Source: Priapulus caudatus (Eukaryota; Priapulida; Priapulimorpha; Priapulimorphida; Priapulidae). Taken from it: a DNA stretch of 37,443 bases. A program made the translations under genes and the position numbers. Positions 11,995-22,560 of this stretch are shown one piece after another. The stretch spans positions 196,129 through 233,571 of the forward strand of contig NW_014577785.1 of NCBI RefSeq assembly GCF_000485595.1. Direction: 5' to 3'. Position 1 is the first letter of the stretch. Each line of letters begins with the position of its first letter. A model generated the notes under the pieces. The model saw only the letters and a program-made list of their open reading frames with translations, was not told the origin of the DNA and searched no databases.

Positions 11995-13005
11995 ATTGCA
12001 TTGATATAATTAGATATCGTTATTAACGTCAACTGAGCACAGTTGATTCATCCACGCAGTGCACGATGCCGCTCCTAACAACGTCAGTGCATTAGCAGTA
12101 TACTATTACACTCTCCTATCAAACAGCCAGAGGGAGAAACGCTATTATGTTGCATATATATATATGCGCGTGTTTTTGTGTGTGTGTGCGTGCGTCCGTC
12201 CGTGCGTGGGTGTGCGTGTGTGTTTATATATATTTTGGCTCATTGTTCGGTTGCCTTACAAATAACGGAATAGCAGACGACATCAAATCATGTCAGTGTA
12301 AATGCGAGACGTTAGAAAGAGTGGTGCGCGGCTGGCTGCACGCGTGCAATATTCTGGCCATCGTCAAACAGAAACGGCAATATAGCACACAGGCGAGCTC
12401 ATATTATGAGCTAATTAGCTGCTTGCGATGTTTACTGCATGCTCAGCAATTGTGTCAAAGCCAACGAGCGATCTATAAAACTCTAAAAATATCGCCTCAC
12501 AGATTTTCCACCTTCTTCGCACGTCCATCTCATGTTCTACAGCAGTAGCCTAAAAGGAATGACCGTGCTATATAGTCATGTAGAGGAAATTAGTGCTAAC
12601 AGTGAGAGTGACTGATGTAGTTTGGTACTACGAGCTTTTAGCGAGAGACCGTGTGCCCCGGGATAAACTAGTCATAGTCTCACTATCAGACTAACTAATG
12701 GTCTGGCTAGAGCGAGTAGAGTCGCATCTTCCTCAATTCGACCCAGATTCCTCACAGGAGCTGCGGACCAGCAGCAGCAGCAGCAGCTGGCCCAGTAAAA
12801 CACGTATCTGTGCGGTTACGCGCATCTTGAAGTATCTGCAGGACGACGGGTATTTCTTTATATACGCTGTACACACCGTACGTACCACCCACATGTACCC
12901 ACATGTAACACGAACGCACGCACGCACGAAAGTTTAGCAAGCGAGCAAGGTCACCGGGTGATAGAGTGCAGTGGCAGAAGATGAGAGAAACCATGAACGC
13001 ATTGA
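11995..13005. other. Unique sequence, one open stretch but no supported gene
   Basis: A plus-strand frame is open from about 12147 to 12548. Its first third is a (GTGTGCG)n repeat (12170-12230). The second part (about 12275-12548, roughly 90 codons with Cys/Gln/Leu) follows a weak AG acceptor, and its base use is not clearly coding. A short (CAG)6 run lies at 12770-12788 and an (ACGC)n stretch near 12910-12928. Confidence 0.3.
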
Positions 13006-13007
13006 NT

Positions 13008-13195
13008 AGTTGTAGCTGTAGTTGTAGCTGTAGTGTAGTTGTGGCTGTAGTTGTAACTGTAGCTGTATCTGTAGCTGTAGCTGTAGCTGTAGCTGTAGCT
13101 GTAGTTGTAGCAGTAGCTGTAAGTGTAATTATAGCTGTAGCTGTAGCTGTAGTTGTAGTTGTATCTGTAAGTGTAACTCTAGCCGTAGCTGTGTG
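13008..13195 (+). repeat. (TGTAGC/TGTAGT)n hexanucleotide array
   Basis: About 30 hexamers of TGTAGC, TGTAGT and near variants (TGTAAC, TGTATC, TGTGGC). A single N sits at 13006. One unit is short by two bases near 13033. The Val/Ala/Ser open frame is a repeat artefact. Confidence 0.9.
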
Positions 13196-13346
13196 CAGTT
13201 ATGGCCACTGCTATAATTTCTTCCCTCGCTCTACCATCTGTTCACCTATATAACAGCTTATTCTATTTCACACGACAACATGAGCCGTACTGACGTCACA
13301 TAACCCGACGTCCGTGGTTGGCGACGCAGCGAAGGCACAGTCCTAC

Positions 13347-13913
13347 AGAAGATAGCTAGTGGAGTAGCCATACAGAAGATAGCTAGTTGAGTAGCCGTAC
13401 AGAAGATATCTAGTTGAGTAGCCGTACAGAAGATAGCTAGTTGAGTAGCCGTACAGAAGATAGCTAGTTGAGTAGCCGTACAGAAGATATCTAGTTGAGT
13501 AGCCGTACAGAAGATAGCTAGTTGAGTAGCCGTACAGAATATAGCTAGTTGAGTAGCCGTACAGAATATAGCTAGTTGAGTAGCCGTACAGAAGATAGCT
13601 AGTTGAGTAGCCGTACAGAAGATAGCTAGTTTAGTAGCCATACAGAAGATAGCTAGTTTAGTAGCCATACAGAAGATAGCTAGTTTAGTAGCCATACAGA
13701 AGATAGCTAGTTTAGTAGCCGTACAAAAGATAGCTAGTTGAGTAGCCATACAGAAGATAGCTAGTTGAGTAGCCATACATACGATAGCTAGTTGAGTAGC
13801 CGTACAGAAGATAGCTAGTTGAGTAGCCATACAGAAGATAGCTAGTTGAGTAGCCATACATACGATAGCTAGTTGAGTAGCCATACATACGATAGCTAGT
13901 TGAGTAGCCATAC
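13347..13913 (-). repeat. 27 bp minisatellite, 21 units with no indels
   Basis: The unit is AGAAGATAGCTAGTTGAGTA then GCCGTAC. Exactly 21 units (21 x 27 = 567 bases) fill the interval, and a 22nd breaks off at 13914. Variation is substitutional only and falls at a few recurrent positions: GCCG/GCCA, TTGAG/TTTAG, AGAAGAT/AGAATAT/ATACGAT, GATAGC/GATATC. On the minus strand the array keeps a frame of nonapeptides (MATQLAIFC, TATQLAIFC) within a 217-codon frame. A second minus frame is also partly open, most variable sites are non-synonymous in this frame, and no splice or promoter context is seen, so it is called a satellite rather than a gene. Confidence 0.95.
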
Positions 13914-14263
13914 AGAATGGCTAGCAGATGCTGAGAGAGTAAGAACAAACACTCCGTCTTCCCGCCTCCGCAAAAGCATTTAATTAGCATAAATAATTAA
14001 TAATTAATAAATATTAATTGGCATTAAATTAGCGTAAGCAAAGGAATAGGTATATCGGGCGACATAACTATAGCAACCATAGAACTCTCCAGGACTCCAG
14101 GAACTATCCCCCCCTGCAAATATCCCCCACCTCCACTCGCTCATCCCTTCCACTGAGAGCGGCCACAGTGCGTAACTACGCCAGGGAAGCTGCGAGTCGT
14201 AGCATCCTCATCCTTTCCGCTGCGTGCTCGACAGTGCCGACCCACCGCTGCCAGCACCCTCTC
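13914..14263. other. Unique AT-rich to C-rich spacer
   Basis: AATTAATAA-rich stretch (13978-14030), then C-rich sequence. No gene supported. Confidence 0.35.
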
Positions 14264-14437
14264 GTGAGCACCGTCGACCCCCTCCCCCTCCCACCGGTTG
14301 CCGTCGACCCCCTCCCCCTCCCACCGGTTGCCGTCGACCCCCTTCCCCTCCCACCGGNCACCGGTTGCGGTCGACCCCTTCCCCCTCCCACCGGTTGCCG
14401 TCGACCCCCCTTCCCCTCCCACCGGTTGCGGTCGATG
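14264..14437. repeat. 30 bp C-rich minisatellite, about six units
   Basis: The unit is GTCGACCCCCTCCCCCTCCC followed by ACCGGTTGCC. The first units are exact 30-mers. Later ones have one-base changes and a small insertion with an N at 14358. The minus strand is G-rich (GGGAGGGGGAGGGGG) and could form quadruplexes. Open frames on both strands are artefacts. Confidence 0.92.
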
Positions 14438-14641
14438 AGGTTAGGTATAGCAAGTTGTTGTGCAACCGCAATGATGCACCCGCTGTATCGGAGATTGTTA
14501 GCAACCATAGGGGACGCGATCAACCCCGCATTCCAGATAAATTAGAGCCTAGAATAGAGACTGACTCCAACGCTACTAGAACAATAATATATATAACTCG
14601 TCGTTGCATCAAGCTCATGCGTTACGATTAATTACGTAAAG

Positions 14642-14712
14642 CTGCAATTCACTGCTTAGGTCACTGCAATTCACTGCTTAGGTCACTGCAATTCACTGCA
14701 GTTCTTAGGTCG
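14642..14712. repeat. 22 bp tandem repeat, three units
   Basis: CTGCAATTCACTGCTTAGGT plus CA repeats at 14642 and 14664. A third, altered unit (with CAGTT inserted) starts at 14686. Confidence 0.85.
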
Positions 14713-14797
14713 GACTGCGACGCGTTACTGGGCTCAGCCCTGCGGACGCACACGTCCACGTGTCGCAGTGCACGCTAGCACCGCTAGCTTGGGAAAC

Positions 14798-14815
14798 CAC
14801 CGCGAGGTGGCGCTC
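14798..14815 (+). promoter_or_regulatory. CTCF-like site
   Basis: CACCGCGAGGTGGCGCTC closely resembles the bilaterian CTCF core (CCRSNAGRKGGCR-type). It lies in a CpG-containing unique stretch about 100 bp upstream of the candidate first exon at 14915. This is a sequence match only. Confidence 0.3.
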
Positions 14816-14914
14816 GCAATTATCGCATCTGTGTAATAGCCAGGTGGGTTCCTGCGCCCATGCCATTCATGAAATGCACATCAAGAATACAGCGGCGAGG
14901 GGGGGGGGCAAACA

Positions 14915-15091
14915 ATGGCCAGTTTTCGCGCGGTAACAGGCAGACGCGCAGGCAGCGGTGCGTTCATGCGTGCGGCAAACGTCGGCACGGGGAAGAACAC
15001 ACGCTCGACTTCATATCGACAAATCTGCGACCGGAAATACGCAGCAGCGGCGTTCGCTGCGCAGCGTATACATAAAGAGTCGAATCTGCAT
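14915..15091 (+). CDS. Candidate first coding exon, unrecognised protein
   Basis: An ATG in strong context (ACAATGGCC) opens a frame of 59 codons that reaches GTAAGC, a fair splice donor, at 15092. The predicted peptide begins MASFRAVTGRRAGSG and ends in a basic Arg/Lys-containing stretch (QRIHKESNLH). Base use is CpG-rich, as in the gene at 31577-32054. Against it: the base before the donor is T rather than G, no following exon was found before the MITE at 15733, and the opposite strand holds a 120-codon frame over the same bases. No protein family is recognised. Confidence 0.25.
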
Positions 15092-15729
15092 GTAAGCAAC
15101 GCCAAAATTCCCCCTTTATAGACACGTGGCCAATCGATAAAGGTCGTTTCACTGTCAAGAGAGGTGTCCGAACACCAACACAAGCAAGCGGGCCCCCAAA
15201 TATCAAGCGAGCGGGCCCCAAACCCGCCAAGCAAGCGGGACACAAAATGCCTCCCCCTGTCAGCGCAGCAGCAATCAGACTTGACGTATAACGTGCGTTA
15301 TGTTTCAGGGCAGTTAAAATAAAACGCCGGAAATTTTACAACGTGCATCTAGACTAGCTGTCATCGATGTGTTTTCGAGAATATATATCGACCTTGTGAA
15401 CACCTCGACCTTCTGGGCTCAGTCAGAAGAACTTTCAAGGGGCAGTCTATGATATACACAGTTGAGCCCGTGTACAAGACCCGCATTGTGCATGCATACC
15501 GCATTGCGCATGACTCCGTGCCGTGGATTAATGGCTTTTCGCATTCATGCATAAATATTATTGTATATTATATATAGATTTTCAAATGCTTGCGCTTGAA
15601 ATACTGAGCGACTCGGTGCGGTTTGGGACTCATCGTCAGACGGACGGTGAAAACTCGTTTCGAGTGCAGCAGCGGAAAACGCTTAAAACCAAATAACCTG
15701 ATTCTCTGTGGGTGTCGACAGGCGGGTAC
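15092..15729. other. Unique sequence with a short CAAGCGGGCCC repeat
   Basis: Near 15180-15240 AAGCGGGCCCCCAAA / AAGCGAGCGGGCCCCAAA / AAGCAAGCGGG repeat imperfectly. The minus-strand frame (14881-15243) crosses this. No gene supported. Confidence 0.35.
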
Positions 15730-15732
15730 TAA

Positions 15733-16022
15733 AGCCTAGCGCAGACTTTTTCATGCAACTCGGCTGAAATTGTTGTGAAACCGCTATGTCTACGGGAACG
15801 TGCAACTGCAACTCGTAGCGATTCTGGTCGCGCTTGCAACGAGTTGCAAGAAATCAAACATGTTTGATTGTCAGCAACTCGTCGCTCCCAATCGCTTCGA
15901 AATCGCATGCATGCGGGTAGACAGCGACTTGCATGCGCACACACGGTGAAGCGTGCGACCGATCGTATGCGGTTGCAGGTTGCAGCGACGAGCAACCAAA
16001 AGTCGCAAGTCTGCGCTAGGCT
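15733..16022 (+). mobile_element. Harbinger-like MITE, 290 bp, copy 1
   Basis: Perfect 16 bp TIRs AGCCTAGCGCAGACTT face each other at 15733 and 16022, flanked on both sides by TAA (15730-15732 and 16023-16025). A 3 bp TAA/TTA target duplication is the hallmark of PIF/Harbinger elements. The interior holds GTGCAACTGCAACTCGTAGCG and a hairpin CGAGTTGC..AATCAAACATGTTTGATT..GCAACTCG. A second copy lies inverted at 34116-34427. No transposase frame, so it is non-autonomous. Confidence 0.85.
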
Positions 16023-16105
16023 TAAGAAGTTAAGTACGTTGATCGCGGCAACAATTATTCCACTGCTCCGCCATCCAGCGCACATAATGCTCATTTCTTG
16101 TTTAT

Positions 16106-17345
16106 CCTTCCACAATTCCCACACCAGTGACTATAAGATCTTTTTGATCCTCGCCCACTCTCACACGAGATACCGTAACATCTTTATTCCCTTCCCACGT
16201 GCGTCCTCAGCCAGTCAGCTAAACATCTTTTTCCTTCCGACACCTATCGCCACCCAGTTCACCTAACCTTCTTTTTATTCCGCGTTCCCCACCTCTTCCC
16301 ACACAATCGCGTAACATCTTATCACGCTCCCGCACTCTCCGCCAACAGTACGTAACATCTTTATTCTAACTTCCACTCTCCCACAGTCACCATAACATTA
16401 CTTTTATTCCGCTCTTTCCCCACCGGTTGTCTCCGAGCCCACACCAATCAGTAACATTTTATCGCCTTTCACTGCTCCCCACACAGTCAGCTAACCCATT
16501 TTTATTCCTCGCCGCCCCCAGCCTCTCCACCACGTCAGCTAACCATTTTTATTCTTCGCATTCTAGCACACCAGTCAGTAACCATTTTTATTCTCCCCCA
16601 CTCGTCACACGCAGTCACTTAACATGCTTTTATTCCCTCCCCCACCTTCCCAGGCAGTCAGCGCTAACATCTTTATATTCCGCTTCCACCATTACTCGCC
16701 CACAGCAGCACTAACCATCTTTTTATGCACATCCACCTCTCCCACCAGCTGTCAACTAAATCTTTTATTCTCTCCCCCACGTCTCCCACAACATCACCTA
16801 ACATCTTTTTATTCCTCCCGCCAGCTGTCCGCACTTTAGTCCCTACCATCTTTTATTCCCTCACGACACTTCCACTCAACATCATAAGCCATTCTTTATT
16901 TTCCATCCTTCCCCCACACCAGTCACCTAACCATCTTTTATTCCCCTTCCCCCACCTCTCCCCCACACCAGTCGAACTAACTTTTTATCGCCTCCCATCA
17001 GCTCCACACCGTCACACTAATCGGATGTTTTTATTCCCCTTCCCCCACCTCTCCCCACACCAGTCACCTAACCATCTTTTATTCCCCCTCCAAAGTCTCC
17101 CCGCACAGCAGTCCCTTAACATCTTTAAATTCCGTGCCTGTCCAGCTCTCCCAACTCAGTCATTAGCATCTTTTATCCCATCCCCCACTCTCCCCCACAC
17201 CCAGTCACTAACATCTTTTGGCCTCCCCCACTCTGCCCGCTGCACACAGTCCATAACATCTTTTTATTCGCGGCCATCGCAACCTCGCACCACATGAAGC
17301 GCCACCCGCAACATAGAATCTTTATTCCCCTCCCCACCTCATGAA
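16106..17345 (+). repeat. ~45 bp CT-rich minisatellite, about 27 units
   Basis: Units combine TAACATCTTTTTATTCC with CCTCCCCCACCTCTCCC and ACACCAGTCAC. Length varies from about 38 to 55 bp because of many indels. The Ser/Pro/His-rich plus-strand frames (up to 190 codons) come from this pyrimidine-rich repeat. It starts about 85 bp after the Harbinger MITE. Confidence 0.92.
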
Positions 17346-18124
17346 CCAGGCAATAATTATGAGTTAATTGTTCTCCCGCTCCCCACAACACAGCAATTAA
17401 CAAGTCGTTCCTTTCTTTCTCCCAACAATGAGGAGGTGTTTCACCGCGGCCTTTACCCCCACCATCCGATATTATTAGTATGCAGCACATTACATGCTTT
17501 TGCTGCTCTTAGCTTCAGAAACCTGCGCCATTGCAATATGGCATCTGAGCTACCTTAACGTACATAAGGATGTTAGGAACCAAATAGTTGTCGGAATAAA
17601 TAGAAGATAATAAAATAGAATATAACGAACAATATTAGTTAAAGATAATAAATAAACATAAAAAGAAATAATACACGATATATAAAAAAACACTTAGTTC
17701 TAACACATCTACATCGTATAGATGTTGGGTAACTGTAGATGTTGTAGATACGTCACAAAATGGGCTAACGTTGAGTTGGGAAGACAGAGTGTATAGGAAG
17801 AAAGAGGTGTAATAAGGACCCGGAGGCGCCTCCCGGGATATTCGGAATGGAAAGAGGACGAATTTGGCGCGAATTCCAGGCACCGCTAATATATAAACGC
17901 ATGCAGTCAAGCATGTTACACATCGCTGCCTGCCATACGTGATGCACCAGTTTACACTAGACGAGCACCCAGTCGTTTCACACTCACGATTCGGCACACA
18001 CACACACACACCACAGCACGTCACGTACAGCTTATGAATAAAGGGATGACGCGGTGAAGGATGATCTCTTTCATTATGACATAGATCTGAAATATTGTTT
18101 TTATTGGCAGATGATATATAATTC
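17346..18124. other. Unique sequence with possible promoter/polyadenylation signals
   Basis: It includes an AT-rich stretch (17590-17700), a 12 bp palindrome GGAGGCGCCTCC (17822-17833), a TATATAAA-type box at about 17889, a (CA)n run at 17996-18012 and AATAAA at 18037. The TATA-to-AATAAA order recalls an LTR, but no paired repeat, TG..CA ends or primer site could be found. No gene supported. Confidence 0.3.
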
Positions 18125-18570
18125 CATCACGCGGATCTGCCTTGATCTCTCTCTTCTCCTCCGCTCCTCTCTCTCCTCTCGTCTCCTCGTCTCCTCTGCT
18201 TCTATTCTCTCGTCTCGTCATCGTCTGCTCTCGTCTCGCTCTGCTCTCGCTTCGTTCGTATCGCTACATCGCTCGTTCGTTCGCTTCCGCTCTCTGGTCT
18301 CAGCTCTCCGCTTCCGTCTGATCTGGTCCTCCACCGATCGTCTGCTCTCGTCCTCGTATCGGCTCTGCTCTCGGCTCTCGCTTCGCTGCTCGCTCTCCCG
18401 TTCAATCCGCTCATCGGTCTCGCTCTCGAGTCGGTCTGCGGTAGTGTGTTAGCACGTTTCTCCTCTTCGTTTTCTCTCTCCTCTTCTCCTCCTTCTCTCT
18501 CTTTCCCTCTCTCGTCCTCGTCATCTCCTCTCTACTTCCCCGTCCTCTCTCTCTCTTCTCCTCTCATCAA
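18125..18570 (+). repeat. CT-rich low-complexity tract (TCTCGTCTGC-type)
   Basis: Pyrimidine-rich sequence built of CTCTCGTCTC, TCGTCTGCTCTCG and CTCTCTCCTC words, with CGCTTCGTTCG interruptions. Ser/Arg/Leu frames on both strands are compositional. Confidence 0.8.
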
Positions 18571-18930
18571 GACATCTGTCTTCCTCCTTAGAAGACTGTC
18601 TCCTCCATCACATGAACTGTAATCTTCATAACAGAACTGTTTCTCAATACGACTGTTCTCCTCCTGAAGACTGTCTGCTCATACACAGACTGTTCTCCTT
18701 ATAAAGACCTGTCCTTCTTCATCACAGACCTGTCTCTCTCATCACAGACCTGTCTCTCTCATCACAGACCTGTCTCTCTCACCACAGACCTGTCACACTT
18801 ATCACAAATCTGTCACACCTATCGCAGACCAGTCATACTTATCAGTTATCACAGATCTGTCTCTCTCATCATACATCTGCCTCTCTTATCACAGATCTGT
18901 TGGTCTCATCACAGATCTGCTTCTCTCATG
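18571..18930 (+). repeat. 20 bp minisatellite, about 17 units
   Basis: The core unit is ATCACAGACCTGTCTCTCTC, exact in 18720-18780, with degenerate units on both sides (ATCACAAATCTGTCACAC, GAAGACTGTCTCCTC). Confidence 0.9.
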
Positions 18931-19158
18931 ATGTCACACATAACGGTGATAGTATCGCCCTCTAAGGCATCCGCTGACTACATAGCGACCATGGCCACTG
19001 TACTATGCGTACAGACGTGCACCACTTTCTCACCTTCTGACTGCAACACGCCCCCCCCCCCAGGCTGAGCAAATTTCTGGAAGGGGAAGGGAAAATATCG
19101 TGACTCGGCTGAATTATGACGAGAAAGGGGCGCAGTTCTTAGGTAATGTGTACAGAAT

Positions 19159-19178
19159 GGTGGTGGTGGTGTTGGCGG

Positions 19179-19215
<37 letters not shown>

Positions 19216-19283
19216 GGCGGTGGTGGCGGTGGTGGCGGCGGTGGCGGTGGCGGCGGTGGTGGCGGCGGTGGCGTGGGTGTGGA
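19159..19283 (+). repeat. (GTT)n/(GGC)n/(GGT)n trinucleotide array
   Basis: GGT, GTT and GGC triplets follow one another without frame breaks for 125 bp. Frames are Val/Ala, Cys/Trp or Asn/Ala-rich depending on reading. Not judged coding. Confidence 0.9.
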
Positions 19284-19905
19284 ACAACGGCTTCACAGAT
19301 GCATAGACGCCGATTTACAAATTACAGTCAGGGGCTTTTTCCCCACATACACAGTGCTTTAATTTTTCTCCTAAATCTAGGGCAGGTTACTGCCCCCACC
19401 CCCTTCCTGCCAAATCAAAGGCGGCTGTGAAGGCAGAACTAGGTGGTCAGACTGCTGGACACTGGCTTCTCTCACCTAGTCAACCACAGGGCAAAATCTA
19501 TGATGCGAGCTAAAGCTCTATTCAGCATCCGCACCCACATGATGCCTTAATTATTGAGCGTACAATGCGAGCGCTCGCCGCGATGCAATTAAGATTAGCT
19601 TCAGCTTCCTTGAAGATGGCCGATACGGCAATACTTGTATATATGACACCTGGGAAATCGTGCGCGCTCGCACGCATTTTACGAGGCCCACGAAAGTTAC
19701 GCCTCGAAGTTACGAGTCACGTGCCGTCTCGTAGACGACTCAAATGTCACGTGCCAGTGTTTTAATTGTGACTGAATGTGACTACGCTGTCGTCACGTCC
19801 TCCATAGTACTATAGTATACACACCGAAAGACGTTAGAACACGAGAACGAAGACTATTCGCGAACAATACGTGCTCCGCTAGTCACGGTCACTAGTACAC
19901 TAGTA
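19284..19905. other. Unique sequence with paired CACGTG sites
   Basis: GTCACGTGCC occurs twice, at 19716-19725 and 19746-19755, 30 bp apart, followed by CGTCACGTCC near 19790. These look like E-box (bHLH-ZIP) or CRE-half type sites, so a regulatory role is possible. A 66-codon frame upstream (19565) is not convincing. Confidence 0.3.
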
Positions 19906-19914
19906 CACATTATC

Positions 19915-20152
19915 GCTGAAGGGGTCGTTGTTGTATAGGGTACTACATATATGTACCCGAGGTACATATATGTATACATAAATGTAATATAATGCTAGTC
20001 TAGGGAGTCGCCTACGCCTACTCCCTAACCCTAACCCTAACCCTAACCCTAACCCTAACCCTAACCTTAACCCTAACCCTAACCCTAACCATATCAGATA
20101 GTTACCCCGAGTACATATATGTAGTACCCTATACGACAACGACCCCTTCAGC
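19915..20152. mobile_element. Mutator-like MITE carrying telomere-like repeats, copy T1
   Basis: TIRs of about 42 bp: left GCTGAAGGGGTCGTTGTTGT ATAGGGTACTACATATATGTAC, right its complement with one mismatch. The flanks are CACATTATC (19906-19914) and CACACTATC (20153-20161), a 9 bp direct repeat with one difference. Long TIRs with 9 bp duplications are typical of Mutator-like elements. The core holds AGGGAGTCGCCTACGCCTAC, an 11-unit CCCTAA array and ATATCAGATAGTTACC, and this order is also found in the element at 22764-23034. No coding frame, so it is non-autonomous. Confidence 0.8.
20023..20088 (+). repeat. (CCCTAA)11 interstitial telomere-like repeat
   Basis: Eleven hexamers, ten exact CCCTAA and one CCTTAA (20065-20070). 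They match the animal telomere repeat TTAGGG on the minus strand. They lie strictly inside the TIR element, so they are a module of that element rather than a chromosome end or fusion scar. Confidence 0.97.
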
Positions 20153-20558
20153 CACACTATCACACGTGTGATCGTCGGTTTCCATGACGTCTGTTTGTTT
20201 GCTTCCATAATCGATAGACGCTCACGATTTTTGGAAGATCATTGTTATTTGACTAATTAATGCCACCCTCAACTGTTTGCATGACCATAACACTGACTGA
20301 ATGAATTCGAGCATGATCAATTCCACACGTAAATACTCTGTCAGTTGTGCACAAAGGCAACTGTCAGCTGACGTCATCAATTTAGACTTAAATAAACACT
20401 GTCAAGTGACATGGCATGTTTTTGTTTCTCCAAACTGAGTCACGTGAATGACGTTGGTTGGGTCCATTGCAGCATGCTCAAACCAGAAGACTCGGACCTT
20501 CCTACACGATGCCATGGCATAACTAACTCGTATAGTGATGCTGAATGTTCCTACTTAC

Positions 20559-20618
20559 ATTGAACAGCGTCCGAAGCTGCCCACTGTCCGACTCCGAGTT
20601 CCATCTTTTGCGACGAGC
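20559..20618 (-). CDS. Candidate 60 nt internal exon, unrecognised gene
   Basis: On the minus strand a pyrimidine-rich acceptor (TTGCTTTTCCAG) ends at 20619 and a consensus donor GTAAGT starts at 20558, bracketing exactly 60 nt. All three frames are open. The first reads ARRKRWNSESDSGQLRTLFN, which looks protein-like. About 57 nt further on, a frame starting at 20501 (KVRVFWFEHAAMDPTNV...) runs to a stop at about 20404 and could be a terminal exon, though its acceptor has no pyrimidine tract and joins only one of the three frames. The splice signals are the evidence; the protein is not identified. Confidence 0.35.
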
Positions 20619-21420
20619 CTGGAAAAGCAATATCACAAAACGCGTTATTCAACGTTCACGAAGAGACATTAATAAGAGATGGACATGAGTAGAGGTCAGT
20701 GTTCTCCTTGTTTTACAAACTGTACCTTAGCTATATCATTAAATCACCCTTCATGACAATTCATACGATCACTCGGCACAAGGTTTTGACGATTCCTAAA
20801 ACAAAATTCGCGCGGGACTGAGCGACAGCGTAAATTCAACATATATAACCTGAAAAAACTGTAGAAGTTTATTTATAATACCACCAGCCAATACGTGCCC
20901 CTGACAGGAAACAACGGCTGCAGTTATCTGCATAACAACCACATGCAAAATTGTATACAGCAACATTAGTATGACAGCATAACTTTTGCACTTGGCCTGC
21001 CCCAAATGATGTCTTGTTGCCAGTCACACGACAACACATTTCAGAGATAATAATGCACATTAATTTTTATAAGTAAAAAAATATTCTTATCCAATTACTA
21101 AACCCACGAGACAGCCATAAACGCATCACATCATCCGCTAATCACAGCATTATGACAGCTAATTAATTACCGAAAAGCCCGATTTTGAATCAACAACGGA
21201 AACACTGGCGAACACTATTGTCAGAGCGCCGGCCAGGTTACGCCATGCGAGGTATCAATTTCGCATGGCCTGATCATGGAATAGGATTGCCATATAATCC
21301 CCTACGCGAGAAATTATAAGACATCAACCTGTTGTTTAAATGCCAGCCGAACAAGCAATCATTTAATCAGCTGATTAGTTCACTGTGATACGTTCTGCTG
21401 TAGGGCCGGCCAGTAGGGCC

Positions 21421-21513
21421 ATGGATCAGTTTGCTGCCGGTCTCATTAAGTCCACTACAGACGCCCAGGGCTTCACGATAATACCGAACTTAAGCAACTG
21501 CTGCTCTACTTAA
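21421..21513 (+). CDS. Possible 30-codon small ORF
   Basis: ATG in strong context (GGCCATGGATC) followed by 30 codons (MDQFAAGLIKSTTDAQ...) and TAA. Amino-acid composition is ordinary. The minus strand over the same bases is also open for about 25 codons (LLKFGIIVKPWASVVDLMRP). Length and lack of context make either call weak. Confidence 0.12.
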   Translation: MDQFAAGLIKSTTDAQGFTIIPNLSNCCST

Positions 21514-22317
21514 TCTGCTATTAATCAATTAATTTGCACTGAGCAAACAATGCTGTAACACGTACAATTGCGGAAAACCCTGAATAATCACTGAGATGAG
21601 TGAATCAATTGGACACTGCAATACCTGCAGGTACTATGTAATGTAGGTGACCAGCTTTGCTTTAAAGGCTCAATAAGTTGTTTATTTATAAACGCCCAGA
21701 ACTAAGGTAATTAACACTATATATATAATGAGAAACACACACTGACCCTACTGCCGAATTAATTAACCATTTTGTCTAATTTTACTGCGAGTTGTCAGTT
21801 TTGGCAGTTTTGCCAATGCGTGTTCCCCGAACATTTGGATGCTTGTGGTTTGGAAGCTGAACAGCAAATCGAGTTATGGGCTCTACTCGTGCGACGCAAA
21901 GTTTAGCAGAGAATTACGAGTTCCGCACGTTCTGCCGTCAGCGAAATTAGACAAGGGATTATTTATGCAATGCTGACGGAAAGGTTAGTTGATTCTAACG
22001 CACAAAACAACATGTACTGCAGTAACATGTGATTCGCCTATTAGATGCTCTCATCAGGCCTTTAAAAATAGCAAACTCACATTCCATTACGAGTTATTAC
22101 AGCTAAGTGTAATTCCTGCGTGCCAACACATGTGTTACCCTAATACTCAGAGAAGGCCGTAGACAAATATACTATTTGCAAAAAACATTTTTAAACATAA
22201 TTATATAGCGAGCCATCGAGCAAATAGACTTAGCTTTTAATTAATCATCAGCGAATTAACTAAAACGTAGCCGATATACACCGTATATCATTCATTAGGC
22301 ATAGCATTCTTTGTCAC

Positions 22318-22357
22318 ACATGCACGCACGCGCGTGCACACACACACACACACACCA

Positions 22358-22388
<31 letters not shown>

Positions 22389-22560
22389 CAACACACACAA
22401 CACACACACGCGCGCGCGCGCACACACACACACACGCACGCGCCACCCGTGCGCGCCCGCGCCTCGCGGCGGCGGGGCACGGCGCACCGGCACCGGCACA
22501 CGCTTCACACGCCACACGCACACGCACCCACACACGCGAACGACACAAGCACGCCAGCAC
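22318..22560. repeat. (CA)n/(CGCA)n/(CG)n compound microsatellite
   Basis: CACACA runs, CACGCGCGCGCGCGCA, then GC-rich CGCGGCGGCGGGGCACGGCG and further (CACACG)n. Long alternating purine-pyrimidine tracts are Z-DNA prone. The 110- and 114-codon frames here are compositional. Confidence 0.9.

Larger units (their letters stand above)
20162..22317. other. Long unique stretch, mostly non-coding as far as visible
   Basis: About 2.1 kb without arrays or recognisable transposons. It contains the candidate exon at 20559-20618 and a 30-codon ORF at 21421. AATAAA lies at about 20393 on the plus strand and TTTATT (minus-strand polyadenylation sense) near 20867 and 21678. No known protein family could be recognised in any frame. 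Confidence 0.4.

Noticed and set aside
12147-12548. 133-codon plus-strand frame
   Set aside because: Its start lies in a GTGTGCG repeat, the remainder has no recognisable motif, and the acceptor signal is weak.
13258-13911. 217-codon minus-strand frame of MATQLAIFC nonapeptides as a repeat-protein gene
   Set aside because: The frame follows from a 27 bp unit without stops. A second frame is also partly open, unit variants are mostly non-synonymous, and there is no start context, splice signal or flanking coding sequence.
16725-17297. 190-codon Ser/Pro/Phe frame
   Set aside because: Pyrimidine-rich minisatellite without conserved phase; neighbouring frames are equally open.
17570-18110. Solo LTR with TATA box and AATAAA
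   Set aside because: No paired repeat, TG..CA termini, target duplication or primer-binding site could be identified. Kept only as a remark in the spacer entry.
20023-20088. (CCCTAA)n as a chromosome end or fusion point
   Set aside because: Only 11 units, bounded on both sides by the TIRs and core of a transposable element, and the same core occurs at 22764-23034.
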